Translations under genes and position numbers: made by a program
Shown here: in pieces, positions 33,530-44,075 of the stretch
Layout of the letters: every line of letters begins with the position of its first letter
Numbering within the stretch: the stretch's first letter is position 1
Notes under the pieces: model-generated
The model's input: only the letters and a program-made list of their open reading frames with translations
Told to the model about the DNA's origin: nothing
Databases searched by the model: none
NCBI RefSeq assembly: GCF_027947595.1
Contig: NZ_CP116257.1
Span: forward strand, 4,960,001-5,024,000
Reading direction: 5' to 3'
Length of the DNA: 64,000 bases
Source of the DNA: Streptomyces lienomycini
GTDB taxonomy: Bacteria > Actinomycetota > Actinomycetes > Streptomycetales > Streptomycetaceae

Positions 33530-34423
33530 TCACTTCGCGGCCCCGGTCTCGGCCTTCTTCGAGGCGCTCTGCTGGAGGCGGTTGAACTCGGCGACGTTGC
33601 GCTGGTGTTCGGCGTAGTCGGCGGTGAACCGAGTGTCGCCGGGCTTGACCGTGACGAAGTACAGCCAGTCCCCGGGGGTCGGGTTGATCGCGGCGGTCAT
33701 CGCCTCGTCGCCGGGGTTGGCGATGGGCGTGGGCGGCAGCCCCATGCGCTGGTACGAGTTGTAAGGACTGTCGATCTTCGTGTCCGTGGTCGTGGTCTTC
33801 AGGGTGGAACGGCCCAGCGCGTAGTTGATGGTGGAGTCCATCTGCAGCGGCATACCGCGTTCCAGCCGGTTGAAGACCACTCGGGCGACCTTGCCCATGT
33901 CCTCCTTGGCGGCGGCCTCCGCCTGCACGATGCTGGCGATGGTGACCGCCTGGTACACGTTCAGCGCGTTGCGCTGGGCGCCCGCGGCGACCGGCGCGCC
34001 CGTGAACTTCTTGTTCGCCGTGTCGACCATGGCCGTCAGCAGCTTCTCCGGGGTGGGGTTCTCGCCGAGTGGATAGGTCGCCGGGAAGAGATAGCCCTCC
34101 GGGTTGCCCTCGGCGTCGTTCGGCAGCTTGAGGTCGGCCTTGGCCAGGGACTTCTTGGTGGTGCCCGCGGGCAGGGCGAGGACCTTGTCGACCGCCCCGT
34201 AGACCTGGGTCGCGCGCCAGCCCTCCGGAATCAGCAGCGACGTCGGCCGGGACCCGCCCTCGTCGTCCGTCGTCAGCAGCGGCACCGCCACGGCGGTCCC
34301 GGCCACGACGGCGCCGGCCGCGATCAGGGCGATGCGGCCCCGGCGCGTCAGTCGGATCGTTCTCCTGGGGCCCCTGGTGTTCCTGGCCCTCCTCGCGCTC
34401 CGCGGCGGAGTGTTCGTCTGCAT
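33530..34423 (-). CDS. Short MltG-like endolytic transglycosylase
   Basis: A protein of 297 residues. A basic N-terminus leads to one membrane helix near residues 30-50 (RIALIAAGAVVAGTAVAVPLL), then a YceG/MltG domain: YLFPATYPLGENPTPEKLL, YQAVTIASIVQAEAAAKED, VARVVFNRLERGMPLQMDSTINYAL, SPYNSYQRMGLPPTPIANPG and AINPTPGDWLYFVTVKPGDTRF. MltG cuts nascent peptidoglycan next to the synthase and sets chain length. It is much shorter than the canonical actinobacterial MltG and is not in the usual alaS-ruvX-aroE neighbourhood, so it is probably a paralogue. In E. coli, as I recall it, the site reads EKE; here it is QAE. Confidence 0.85.
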   Translation of the reverse strand: MQTNTPPRSARRARNTRGPRRTIRLTRRGRIALIAAGAVVAGTAVAVPLLTTDDEGGSRPTSLLIPEGWRATQVYGAVDKVLALPAGTTKKSLAKADLKLPNDAEGNPEGYLFPATYPLGENPTPEKLLTAMVDTANKKFTGAPVAAGAQRNALNVYQAVTIASIVQAEAAAKEDMGKVARVVFNRLERGMPLQMDSTINYALGRSTLKTTTTDTKIDSPYNSYQRMGLPPTPIANPGDEAMTAAINPTPGDWLYFVTVKPGDTRFTADYAEHQRNVAEFNRLQQSASKKAETGAAK

Positions 34424-34466
34424 GCGGGCACGTTAACCCCCATTTGCGCGCAAACTCGGCATATCG

Positions 34467-36269
34467 TCATCTTGTCGGCTCCAGTCGGGCGTCCCGGCGG
34501 ACGAGCGCGGCGTACCTCCCGTCCTGCGCCAGCAACGCCTCGTGCGTGCCCTGCTCGGCCAGGCGTCCGGAGTCGAGGACCACGATCCGGTCGGCGTCCC
34601 GGACGGTGGACAGGCGGTGGGCGATGGTGATCGTGGTGCGGTCGGCGGACAGGGCGTCGATGGCGTCCTGCACGGCGGCCTCGGTGCGGGTGTCCAGCGC
34701 GCTGGTCGCCTCGTCGAGGACGAGGACGGGCGGGTCGCGCAGGATGGTGCGGGCGATGGCCAGACGTTGTTTCTCGCCCCCGGAGAAGCGGTGGCCTCGC
34801 TCGCCGACCACCGTGTCGTAGCCGTCGGGCAGGGCGGCGATGTGGTCGTGGATCTGCGCCGCCCTCGCCGCCGCCTCCAGCTCCGCGTCGGTGGCGTCCG
34901 GCTTGGCGAAACGCAGGTTCTCGGCGACCGAGGCGTGGAAGAGGTACGTCTCCTGCGAGACGACGCCGACGGCGCGGGCGAGCGTGTCGAAGTCCAGGTC
35001 GCGCACGTCGACCCCGTCGAGGGTGACGCGGCCTCCCGTCACGTCGTACAACCGCGGCACCAGGTGGCCCAGCGTGGACTTGCCGGCGCCGGTGGGACCG
35101 ACGACGGCGAGGCTGCTGCCGGCCGGGACGGAGATGTCGATGCCGTCGAGGACCGGTCCCCCCTTGCCGCCGTACCCGAAGACGACGCTCTCGAAGCGGA
35201 CCTCGCCCTTGATGTGGTCGAGGTGCACGGGTTCCGGCCGCTCGGTGATGTCGATCGGCAGGTCGAGGTACTCGAAGATGCGCTGGAAGAGCGCGAGCGA
35301 GGTCTGGATCTGGACACCGGTCGACAGCAGGCTCACCGTCGGACGGAACAGCCCCTGCTGGAGCGAGACGAAGGCGACGATCGTGCCGAGCGAGACGTCC
35401 GGGCCGCCGAGTTGCAGGGCGATGCCCGCGGTCCAGTAGATGACGGCCGGCATGGCGGCCATGACGATCGTGATGACGGCCATCCGCCAGCGGCCCGCCA
35501 TGTTCGACTTCACTTCGAGGTCGACCAGGCTCTCCGACTCGTCCGCGAAGGCGCGGGTGAGCGAGTCGGACCGGCCCATGGTGCGACCGAGCAGGATGCC
35601 GCTGACGGAGAGCGACTCGGTGACCGTCGCGGCCATCGCGGCCATCTGCTTCTGGCGCCGGGTGGTGATCTTCCTGCGTTCCCTGCCGACCCGGCGGCTG
35701 ATCCAGACGAACACCGGGAGGAGGAGCAGCGAGACGACGGTGAGGCGCCAGTCGAGGACGACCATGGCGACGATCGTGGCGACGACGCTGGTGAGGTTGG
35801 AGACCAGGGAGGTCGCCGTGGAGGTGACGGTGGCCTGCATGCCGCCGATGTCGTTGGCGATCCGGGACTGGACCTCGCCGGTGCGGGTGCGGGTGAAGAA
35901 GGCGAGGGACATCTGCTGCAGCCGGCCGTAGACGGCGGTGCGCAGGTCGTGCATGACGCGCTGGCCCACCGTCGTGGAGATCAGGGTCTGGAGCACGCCG
36001 AAGACGCTGGTGAGGACGGCGCCGAAGATCATGCCGAGGGCGAGCAGGCTCAGCAGGCCCGTGCGCCCCTCGGGGATCGCGACGTCGAGGATCTCCTTGA
36101 GCAGGAAGGGCGTGGCGACCGACACCAGGGAGGCGGCGCCGACCAGCAGGCCGACGACCGCGAGGCGGCCGCGGTAGGGGCGGAACAGTTTGAGGATGCG
36201 ACGCACCTGCCGGGGCTGTTCCTCGGCGTCGGCCGGTGCGGTCCAGGTGGATTCGCGATCGGGATGCAT
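34467..36269 (-). CDS. ABC exporter, fused permease-ATPase half-transporter
   Basis: A protein of 600 residues. Six membrane helices in residues 35-320 (RLAVVGLLVGAASLVSVATPF, LLALGMIFGAVLTSVFGVL, further helices) form a type IV ABC exporter domain. The ATPase has Walker A VVGPTGAGKSTLGHLV, Q-loop VVSQETYLF, signature HRFSGGEKQRLAIAR, Walker B VLVLDEATSALD and H-loop TIAHRLSTV. All catalytic residues are intact, so a homodimer is plausible. It is divergent from a MarR repressor with a clear inverted repeat between, an arrangement typical of drug or metabolite efflux. The start ATG 36269 follows the control region at 36301-36357. Confidence 0.92.
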   Translation of the reverse strand: MHPDRESTWTAPADAEEQPRQVRRILKLFRPYRGRLAVVGLLVGAASLVSVATPFLLKEILDVAIPEGRTGLLSLLALGMIFGAVLTSVFGVLQTLISTTVGQRVMHDLRTAVYGRLQQMSLAFFTRTRTGEVQSRIANDIGGMQATVTSTATSLVSNLTSVVATIVAMVVLDWRLTVVSLLLLPVFVWISRRVGRERRKITTRRQKQMAAMAATVTESLSVSGILLGRTMGRSDSLTRAFADESESLVDLEVKSNMAGRWRMAVITIVMAAMPAVIYWTAGIALQLGGPDVSLGTIVAFVSLQQGLFRPTVSLLSTGVQIQTSLALFQRIFEYLDLPIDITERPEPVHLDHIKGEVRFESVVFGYGGKGGPVLDGIDISVPAGSSLAVVGPTGAGKSTLGHLVPRLYDVTGGRVTLDGVDVRDLDFDTLARAVGVVSQETYLFHASVAENLRFAKPDATDAELEAAARAAQIHDHIAALPDGYDTVVGERGHRFSGGEKQRLAIARTILRDPPVLVLDEATSALDTRTEAAVQDAIDALSADRTTITIAHRLSTVRDADRIVVLDSGRLAEQGTHEALLAQDGRYAALVRRDARLEPTR

Positions 36270-36294
36270 GGGCTCCTTCGGCGGCGATGGGGGA

Positions 36295-36357
36295 TTACTG
36301 ATCGTAGGTCATTGTTACCTATACTCACAATGAACGTCGTCCTGATATTGTTCCCGT
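36295..36357. promoter_or_regulatory. Divergent promoter and probable MarR operator
   Basis: TCATTGT (36309-36315) and ACAATGA (36327-36333) are perfect inverted 7-bp arms around an 11-bp spacer. TATACT at 36320-36325, a good -10 for the marR strand, lies inside the repeat. On the other strand TTGTGA (complement of 36325-36330) and TACGAT (complement of 36301-36306), 18 bp apart, could serve the exporter. A repressor bound here would cover both promoters. The marR leader after this has no purine-rich ribosome-binding site. Confidence 0.65.
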
Positions 36358-36819
36358 ATGACCGCCCCCGATCCCGACGGCCTGCTCGCCGAGCAGTTGC
36401 TGCGGCTCACCCGCCGGGTGCACCGCATCCAGAAGCGCCATCTGGAGCACCGTGACCTCGGCATCACACCGGCCCAGTCCCGGCTTCTGCGCACCCTGGC
36501 GCACTACGGTTCACCCCCTCGCATGGCCGATCTGGCCGAGCGCCTGGAGGTTGTGCCCCGGGCGGTGACGACGCTGGTCGACGGGCTGGAGGCGGCAGGG
36601 AAGGCCCGCCGCGTTCCGGACCCCGCCAACCGCCGGGTCATCCGGATCGAGCTGACCGACGAGGGGCGCGCGGCCCTGCGGGAGCTGCGCGGCGCACGCC
36701 GGGCCGCCGCGGAGGAGATCCTCGCCCCGCTGACGGAAGAGCAGCGCTCGGTGCTGGGCGGGCTGCTGGACACGCTGATCGACGGCCCCGAGAGCGGTCG
36801 GGGCCGTCACACGCCGTGA
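36358..36819 (+). CDS. MarR-family transcriptional regulator
   Basis: A protein of 153 residues with the MarR winged helix: ITPAQSRLLRTLAHYGSPPRM, ADLAERLEVVPRAVTTLVDGLEAAGKARR and the wing PANRRVIRIELTDEGRAAL, flanked by dimerisation helices (VHRIQKRHLEHRD at the start, REELRG-like and LLDTLIDGP at the end). It probably represses the divergent ABC exporter and itself until a ligand binds. The last codons (36781-36808) contain an 11-bp perfect hairpin that may act as a terminator overlapping the coding end. Confidence 0.93.
   Translation: MTAPDPDGLLAEQLLRLTRRVHRIQKRHLEHRDLGITPAQSRLLRTLAHYGSPPRMADLAERLEVVPRAVTTLVDGLEAAGKARRVPDPANRRVIRIELTDEGRAALRELRGARRAAAEEILAPLTEEQRSVLGGLLDTLIDGPESGRGRHTP
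36781..36808. terminator. Hairpin inside the 3' end of marR
   Basis: Left arm 36781-36791 (GACGGCCCCGA) pairs perfectly with right arm 36798-36808 (TCGGGGCCGTC) around a six-base loop. It ends eight bases before the marR stop codon. It may terminate marR and, read the other way, the convergent L,D-transpeptidase transcript. Confidence 0.55.
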
Positions 36820-36885
36820 ACCGGGGCCGGGCGTCCCGGGCGCTCCCCGTGTCCCGGGTGGTCCCGGTGACCGGGAGGCTTGCGC

Positions 36886-37647
36886 TCAGGCCTTCAGGTG
36901 CGCCCGGTCCCCCATCACCACCACCGGGTGCCGCTCCGGATCGAGCGTGCGCAGCAGGTACTCCATCGCCGGCTTGGGCAGGCTGACGCAGGCCGACGTG
37001 CCGCTGCCGTGGTCCATGTGGAGCCAGATCGAACCGCCCTTGGACGTGCCTTCGGGTCGGGTCGGATCGTTCGGCGGGGTGCCCTTGACGCGGTTGTAGT
37101 CGATGGCGATGACGTAGTCGAAGTCGTGCCAGTACGACTTGGCCCACCAGCGCGGCGCCGCGAAGCTCGCGGACCGGCTGTACGGCAGCCCGGCGCCGGG
37201 GGCCGGATCGGGGTCCGGCAGCACGCCGCCCGCGTCGCTGAGCGTGAACACGCCGACAGGGCTGCGCTTGTCGTCCTCGTGGTGTTCGGTCGTCCACCCC
37301 TTCTTGCCGTTGTGCGCCGCCCAGCTCCGGGCGCGGTGCCAGGCGGATCCCTGCTTCGTGTACAGCACGACCGTGGAGTCGGCGGAATCTTTGCCGTCGC
37401 CGTACACCGCGACGACCTGGCGCGAATCGGCGGGGATGTGTCCTTGGAGCCGGTCGCCGACGCCGGGGATCCTGGTCGGGTCGGCGGCCGTGGCACCGCT
37501 CCTGCCCGCCCCGTCGGCGGACCCGCTCGCTCCGGAGTCCGCGCCGTGCCCCGACGGGCCGCCGCAGGCCGACAACGCCGTCACCGTCAGCAGGGAACCA
37601 AGGGCCGCCATCGCGACCGCCGTACGTCGTACGCCACCACTCGCCAT
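36886..37647 (-). CDS. L,D-transpeptidase-like (YkuD) lipoprotein
   Basis: A protein of 253 residues. The N-terminus (VAMAALGSLLTVTALSACGG) is a lipoprotein signal with the lipobox LSAC and Cys near residue 28. A Ser/Gly/Ala-rich linker follows. The domain reads RQVVAVYGDGKDSADSTVVLYT, KRSPVGVFTLSDAGGVLPDP, DYVIAIDYN and IWLHMDHGSGTSACVSLP. The last is the YkuD catalytic region, with His and a presumed nucleophile Cys in a slightly altered SACVSL form. Such enzymes make 3-3 crosslinks in peptidoglycan or anchor lipoproteins. ATG 37647 was chosen. It stands alone on the minus strand. Confidence 0.85.
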   Translation of the reverse strand: MASGGVRRTAVAMAALGSLLTVTALSACGGPSGHGADSGASGSADGAGRSGATAADPTRIPGVGDRLQGHIPADSRQVVAVYGDGKDSADSTVVLYTKQGSAWHRARSWAAHNGKKGWTTEHHEDDKRSPVGVFTLSDAGGVLPDPDPAPGAGLPYSRSASFAAPRWWAKSYWHDFDYVIAIDYNRVKGTPPNDPTRPEGTSKGGSIWLHMDHGSGTSACVSLPKPAMEYLLRTLDPERHPVVVMGDRAHLKA

Positions 37648-37899
37648 CCGTCCATCGTCGCACCCCCTCCGGGCGGGCCGTCAGGAGTGCGACGGGCGCA
37701 CGGGGGTGGAGCGCGGCGGGCGCACGTGATCGGAGTGCGGTGGTCGTGCCGGACCGCGTGCGGCGCATCGCGGTCCGATTCGCACGCCACCGTGGAAAAC
37801 CGCTTGATTTTGGGCGTGTGACGACGCGAACCTTTCACGGTTTGCAGCCTCTTGATGCCGCATAGCAACGGCACCCCTGACACGAGCCACTGGGACGTC

Positions 37900-39797
37900 A
37901 TGCAGATCCAAGACCTTCCGTATCCCGACCCGGGCGTGCCGGACGCGCGCTCGGGCCCCCGATTCCTGTGGTGGCTGTTCCGCAACCAGCTCGGTGGCCA
38001 ACTCAAGTCACTGGCCTGGGGCCTGCTGCACTTCGCCTCCGTCTCGGCCCTGCCCTTCTGTGTCGGTCTCGCCGTCCAGGCGGTCGTCGACCGCTCCGGC
38101 TCCCGCCTCGCCGTCGCGGGCGGTGTCATGGTGCTGTGCTGCGCCGGCAACGCGATCGGCGACACCTTCCTGCACCGCTCCGCCATCACCAACTGGATCA
38201 CCGCCGCGGCCCGCGTCCAGCAACTCCTCGCCCGCAAGACCGCACTGCTGGGCTCGGCGCTGACCCGACGCGTCGCGGCCGGTGAGGTCGTGGCCGTGTC
38301 CACCGGCGACGTCGAGAAGATCGGCTGGTTCGTGGAGGCCCTCTCCCGCTTCACCGCGGCCGCGCTCACCATCGTGCTGGTGTGCGTGGCGCTGGTCGTC
38401 TACGAGCCGGCGCTCGGCGTCGTCGTGATCGTCGGCCTGCCGGTGCTGGCCCTCGCCGTACTGCCCCTGCTGCCGCGGGCCACCCGGCGGGCCGACGTCC
38501 AGCGCGACAAGGCCGGCCGCGCCACCGAGCTCGCCTCGGACACCGTCGCCGGGCTGCGCGTGCTGCGCGGCATCGGCGGTGAGGAACTCTTCCTCGACCG
38601 CTACCGCGGCGCCTCCCAGGAGGTGCGCCACGCGGCCGTGCGCAGCGCCCGCATGTGGTCCCTGATCTCGGCGATCCAGGTGCTGCTGCCGGGACTGCTG
38701 CTGATCGCCGTGGTCTGGCACGGCGTCCACCTCGCCCGTGACGGCCGCATCGGCGTCGGCGAGCTCGTCACCGTCTACAGCTCCGTCATGATCCTCACCT
38801 ACCCGCTGCGGCACTTCGAGGAGATCGCCATGGCGTACTCCTTCTCCCGGCCCTCGGCCAAGCGGGCCGCTCGGGTGCTGGCACTGGAACGGGCCACGGA
38901 CACGGCGGGCTCGCGCGCCGACGAGGCCCCCGCCGGGGACCTGTCCGACCCCGCCACCGGTCTCCTGGCCCCGGCGGGCCGGTTCACCGCCGTCGTGTGC
39001 GGCGACCCGGACGCGGCCGGGCGCCTGGCGGAACGGCTCGGCGGGCACCCCTCGGAGAAGGGCACGTCGGCCCTGCTGGGCGGCGTGCCGCTCGACGAGC
39101 TGCCCCTGAAGTCCGCGCGCACCGCCGTGCTGGTGCAGGACAAGGACCCCGTACTCCTGTCCGGCACGCTCCGCGAACTGCTCGACGTGCCCGCCTCCGG
39201 TGCCGTGAAAGCCGGGGACGCGCTGGCCGCCGCCCAGTGCGGTGACGTACTGACGGCACTCGCGCAGGGGTCGCTCGGCGCCGACGACCCGATGGACGCC
39301 CGGATCACCGAGCGCGGCCGGTCGCTGTCGGGCGGCCAGCGCCAGCGGCTGGCCCTGGCCCGCTCGCTGCTCACGGACCCGGAGGCACTGGTTCTGGACG
39401 AACCGACCTCGGCCGTGGACTCCCACACCGAGGCACGTATCGCGGAAGGCGTCCGGGCACTGCGCGCGGGTCGCACCACGGTGGTGTTCACCTCGTCACC
39501 GCTGCTCCTGGACCGCGCGGACCGGATCGTGTTCCTGCACGACGGCGAGGTCGCGGCGATCGGCGCCCACCGGGAGCTGCTGCACACCGAGCCCCGGTAC
39601 CGGGCGGTGGTGACCCGCGAGACCGACGAGGAGACCGCGGCGCACCCCGAAGGGGTACCGGCAGGCGGGAAGCCCGCGAAACCCCCGACCGGCAACGGCC
39701 GCGGCGACGACCTCGGCAACGGCCGCGGCAGCGACCGCGACGACGCCCTGAGCGACGACGACGTACTGCACCGACTGGAAGAGATCGAGGAGACGGC

Positions 39798-39801
<4 letters not shown>
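37900..39801 (+). CDS. ABC exporter subunit with degenerate nucleotide-binding site (heterodimer partner 1)
   Basis: About 633 residues: six membrane helices (LLHFASVSALPFCVGLAVQA, FTAAALTIVLVCVALVV, VLLPGLLLIAVVWHGV and others), then an ATPase domain. The Walker A position near residue 368 reads CGDPDAAGRLAERL, with no P-loop glycines or lysine. The H-loop histidine is also missing (VVFTSSPLLL). The signature SLSGGQRQRLALARS (near 476) and Walker B ALVLDEPTSAVD with its Glu (near 501) are intact. The last 50 residues are Gly/Asn/Asp/Arg-rich repeats (GNGRGDD, GNGRGSD). The start is ATG 37900 or ATG 37855. It overlaps the partner gene by four bases. Confidence 0.88.
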
Positions 39802-41579
<1,778 letters not shown>

Positions 41580-42308
41580 CCGCACCTCGCCGGCCAGGGA
41601 CGGGGCAGCGGCGGCACGGGTCGCCGATGCGGCGGCGGCCGGTCCGGTTCCGCCGGGTCTCCGCCGCCCGCCCGGACCCGCTGCGGAACGCCTTGCGTGC
41701 ACCGCGCGCCACGGGACGGGCGCCTCGGCGCGCTGGGCGGGGCAGCGGGCAGGGCCCGTGAGGTGCCGGGTGGGCTCCGGGAGCGCGGGGCCGCGCCCGG
41801 CGGGGGCCGCGGCCCGGCGTCGGTCGTGTGCGGGCACGCCCGGAATCGCTGGGCTGCGACCAGGTCGGGCACGGTGCGCAGGGTCGGGCGGGGTGGTGCC
41901 GAGTCCGGTGCTCGTCCCGGATCGGGCGATGGTGGCGGGCCTGACGTTGGCTCCCGGCGGAGTGGTGACGGGAGGCAGGACGCTCGCCCCCGGCCGAGCG
42001 GTCGTGCAGTGCTGCTCGATGGTGCCGGGGGGAGTGCATGGGGCGGAGGCGTGGCCGGTGCGGGACCGGCCGGTGTGTGCCGCAGAAGGCGGTGGCGGCC
42101 GGAGGGCGGGTGGCGCGGCCGGTACCCGGGCGGGGCCCGTGCCGTTGCGCGGTCCCGAACGGGGGTGGAAGGCTGGGAGGAGGCACCGGCTCGAGATGAG
42201 CCCGGGAACCGTGCGGTTCCGTGACGGGCGAGGCCTGTGCCCCGTGCAGCGGCGGCCCGCCGCGGTCCACGGCGAGAAGGGGCCGGTCCCCACCCCCTGG
42301 AGGTACCC
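41580..42308. other. 729-bp gap without a supported gene
   Basis: All six frames are largely open because GC is very high, but none shows a start with a ribosome site plus protein-like composition. The plus-strand frame is rich in Arg/Gly/Ala; the minus-strand frame is Pro/Thr-rich (PPGTIEQH, PPVTTPPGANVRP). No terminator, inverted repeat or promoter stands out. GGAGGT at 42299-42304 belongs to the next gene. It could be a decayed gene or a long leader. Confidence 0.5.
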
Positions 42309-42779
42309 GTGAACAGCGCCGACGGATGGGGAGACGACGTCTACCAACCCGACGGATCCGAGCAGCGGGAGGACACCGGGCTCCTCGACGGCGAGGACAC
42401 CCTCGAGGAGGACGGCGTCGACGACCCGCTCGACCGGGGCTGGTCCCCGCCCGAACGCCCCTGGGCCGTGGAGCACACCGGTGTGACGGCCGCCGAACGC
42501 CGCCGGGGCGAAACACTCGATCAGCGCCTCGCCGAGGAGCGGCCGGACGAGCTCGGACCCGACGGCGACGGGCTGGGCGACTTGGACGGCACCGACGGGG
42601 AACTGCTGGACAACGAGGTCGGCGCGGACCGCTCCGGCCGACTCGTCGCACCCGACGAGGGGGCACACGAGGACGAGGAGCCGGCACTGGTAGCCATGGA
42701 CGTGGGCATCGACGGCGCGGCCGCCTCCGCCGAAGAGGCCGCGATGCACGTCGTCGACGAGGACTCCCTGCCCGGCTGA
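42309..42779 (+). CDS. DUF5709 family acidic protein
   Basis: A protein of 156 residues, very acidic (many Asp/Glu, pI low), with WGDDVYQPDGSEQ at the start, DDPLDRGWSPPERPWAVEHTGVTAAERRRGETLDQRLAEE in the middle and VAMDVGIDGAAASAEEAAMHV at the end. This matches the actinobacterial DUF5709 family, which has no known function and is probably largely disordered. The GTG start at 42309 is preceded by GGAGGT. The next gene, ribosomal L31 type B, follows after 63 bp. Confidence 0.85.
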   Translation: MNSADGWGDDVYQPDGSEQREDTGLLDGEDTLEEDGVDDPLDRGWSPPERPWAVEHTGVTAAERRRGETLDQRLAEERPDELGPDGDGLGDLDGTDGELLDNEVGADRSGRLVAPDEGAHEDEEPALVAMDVGIDGAAASAEEAAMHVVDEDSLPG

Positions 42780-42842
42780 CACCACTCGCGACGGCGGGTC
42801 CGTGCCGTCGCCCCAATGATCCGCGCCGTACGAGGAGCAGCC

Positions 42843-43115
42843 ATGCAGCAGGACAAGCACCCCGACTACCGGCCCGTCGTCTTCCGTGACCGCAGCGCCG
42901 GGTACGCCTTCCTCACCCGGTCCACCGCGACCAGTGACCAGACCATCGCGTGGGACGACGGCGAGACCTACCCCGTGGTGGACGTGGAGATCTCCTCGGA
43001 GAGCCACCCCTTCTACACGGGCAAGGCGCGAACGGTGGACTCGGAGGGTCGCGTCGCCCGCTTCGAGCGGCGTTACGGCGCGGGCGAGGGGCAGGACACC
43101 GGGGGAAACGGCTGA
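42843..43115 (+). CDS. rpmE2: 50S ribosomal protein L31, type B (zinc-independent paralogue)
   Basis: A protein of 90 residues: [60 protein letters not shown]. The CxxC zinc ligands of primary L31 are absent, which defines the C-minus or type B form that replaces the zinc protein on the ribosome during zinc starvation. In Streptomyces such genes are often under Zur control. I do not see a clear AT-rich Zur palindrome in the 63 bp upstream. ATG 42843 is supported by GAGGAG; an ATG at 42816 is in frame but lacks a ribosome site. Confidence 0.93.
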   Translation: MQQDKHPDYRPVVFRDRSAGYAFLTRSTATSDQTIAWDDGETYPVVDVEISSESHPFYTGKARTVDSEGRVARFERRYGAGEGQDTGGNG

Positions 43116-43135
43116 GCCGACCGGACCCGCTTCGC

Positions 43136-43930
43136 TCAGATGAAGTTGAGTGCCGCCGCGCCGCCCACTCCCCCGAGCAGCATGAACACCGGCATCAGTA
43201 CCTTGAGCTCCACCCAGCTGCCCGCCCGGAAGCGCATCGCCTTCGGCGGGCCGATGGGGTACCAGCGCTTGCGACCCACCGGTATCGGCCAGAGCACGGG
43301 GCAGCCCGAGACGGTCAGCGCGTCCCCGATGTCGTGCACCAGGGCGCCGAGCACGATGGGCAGCCCCAGCCACAGGTACTCCTGGCCCGGTGCGGTGAAC
43401 AGCCAGTCGGCGCCGCCTTCCGGCTTGTCCAGGATTCCGGCGAGGATCCACGCGCTGGTCCCCGCCAGCAGCCAGACCAGTACATCGCTGCTGGAGCCGC
43501 GGGTGGCTCGCCAGAGCAGGCCTTCGATGGCCAGCACCATGTGCACGAAGAGGATCGCCAGGACGGCCCAGCGGCCACCGGTGATGGCCAGGACCGAAGT
43601 GCCCCCGCCGATCAGGACCGCCCACAGCCAGGTGTGCGTCAGTGTGCGGTGTCCGCCGGAGCGACGTGGGTCGCCACGCTTCCGCGTGGCCTTGTAGACG
43701 GCGTAGGACAGCTTGTCGACGATCTCGCACAGACCCCGTGAGACCGGCCCGAAAGCCCGGGAGATGGTGGCCGCCTTGTGGTCGAGATCCGGGGCGAGCG
43801 CCGCTCCGGCGCAGATCAGGGCTCCGGCGAGCAGCACCGGCCAGGGCATCGGGTGTCCCGCGGCGGCGGTCGCCGCTCCGACGCCGAGCCAGGCTGCGGC
43901 GCCCGACAGTGAGTGTGCTGGTCCCATCAT
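43136..43930 (-). CDS. DUF457 (YdjM/YbcI-type) membrane-bound metal-dependent hydrolase-like protein
   Basis: A protein of 264 residues with five or six membrane helices. The conserved polar motifs of DUF457 are present: GPAHSLSGAAAWLG at the N-terminus, LAPDLDHKAATISRAFGP, GGHRTLTHTWLWAVLIGG and GALVHDIGDALTVSG. The His and Asp residues could bind metal. E. coli YdjM is LexA-regulated, but no SOS box is visible here. Two adjacent ATGs (43930 and 43927) are preceded by GGGGCGGG; the frame opens as far as 44086 without better support. It is divergent from the helicase gene by 145 bp. Confidence 0.85.
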   Translation of the reverse strand: MMGPAHSLSGAAAWLGVGAATAAAGHPMPWPVLLAGALICAGAALAPDLDHKAATISRAFGPVSRGLCEIVDKLSYAVYKATRKRGDPRRSGGHRTLTHTWLWAVLIGGGTSVLAITGGRWAVLAILFVHMVLAIEGLLWRATRGSSSDVLVWLLAGTSAWILAGILDKPEGGADWLFTAPGQEYLWLGLPIVLGALVHDIGDALTVSGCPVLWPIPVGRKRWYPIGPPKAMRFRAGSWVELKVLMPVFMLLGGVGGAAALNFI

Positions 43931-44075
43931 CGCGCTTGCCCGCCCCATTCCTCGTGTGCCGCTGTGCAGTTGTCCGGGTCCGCTGTTGCCTCGTCGGCGA
44001 CCCAGCGTAGCGTTCGTGATCTTCACGCGGACAGCCGATTCCCCCATCGCGGCCCGGGGCAGGCAAGATGGGGGC

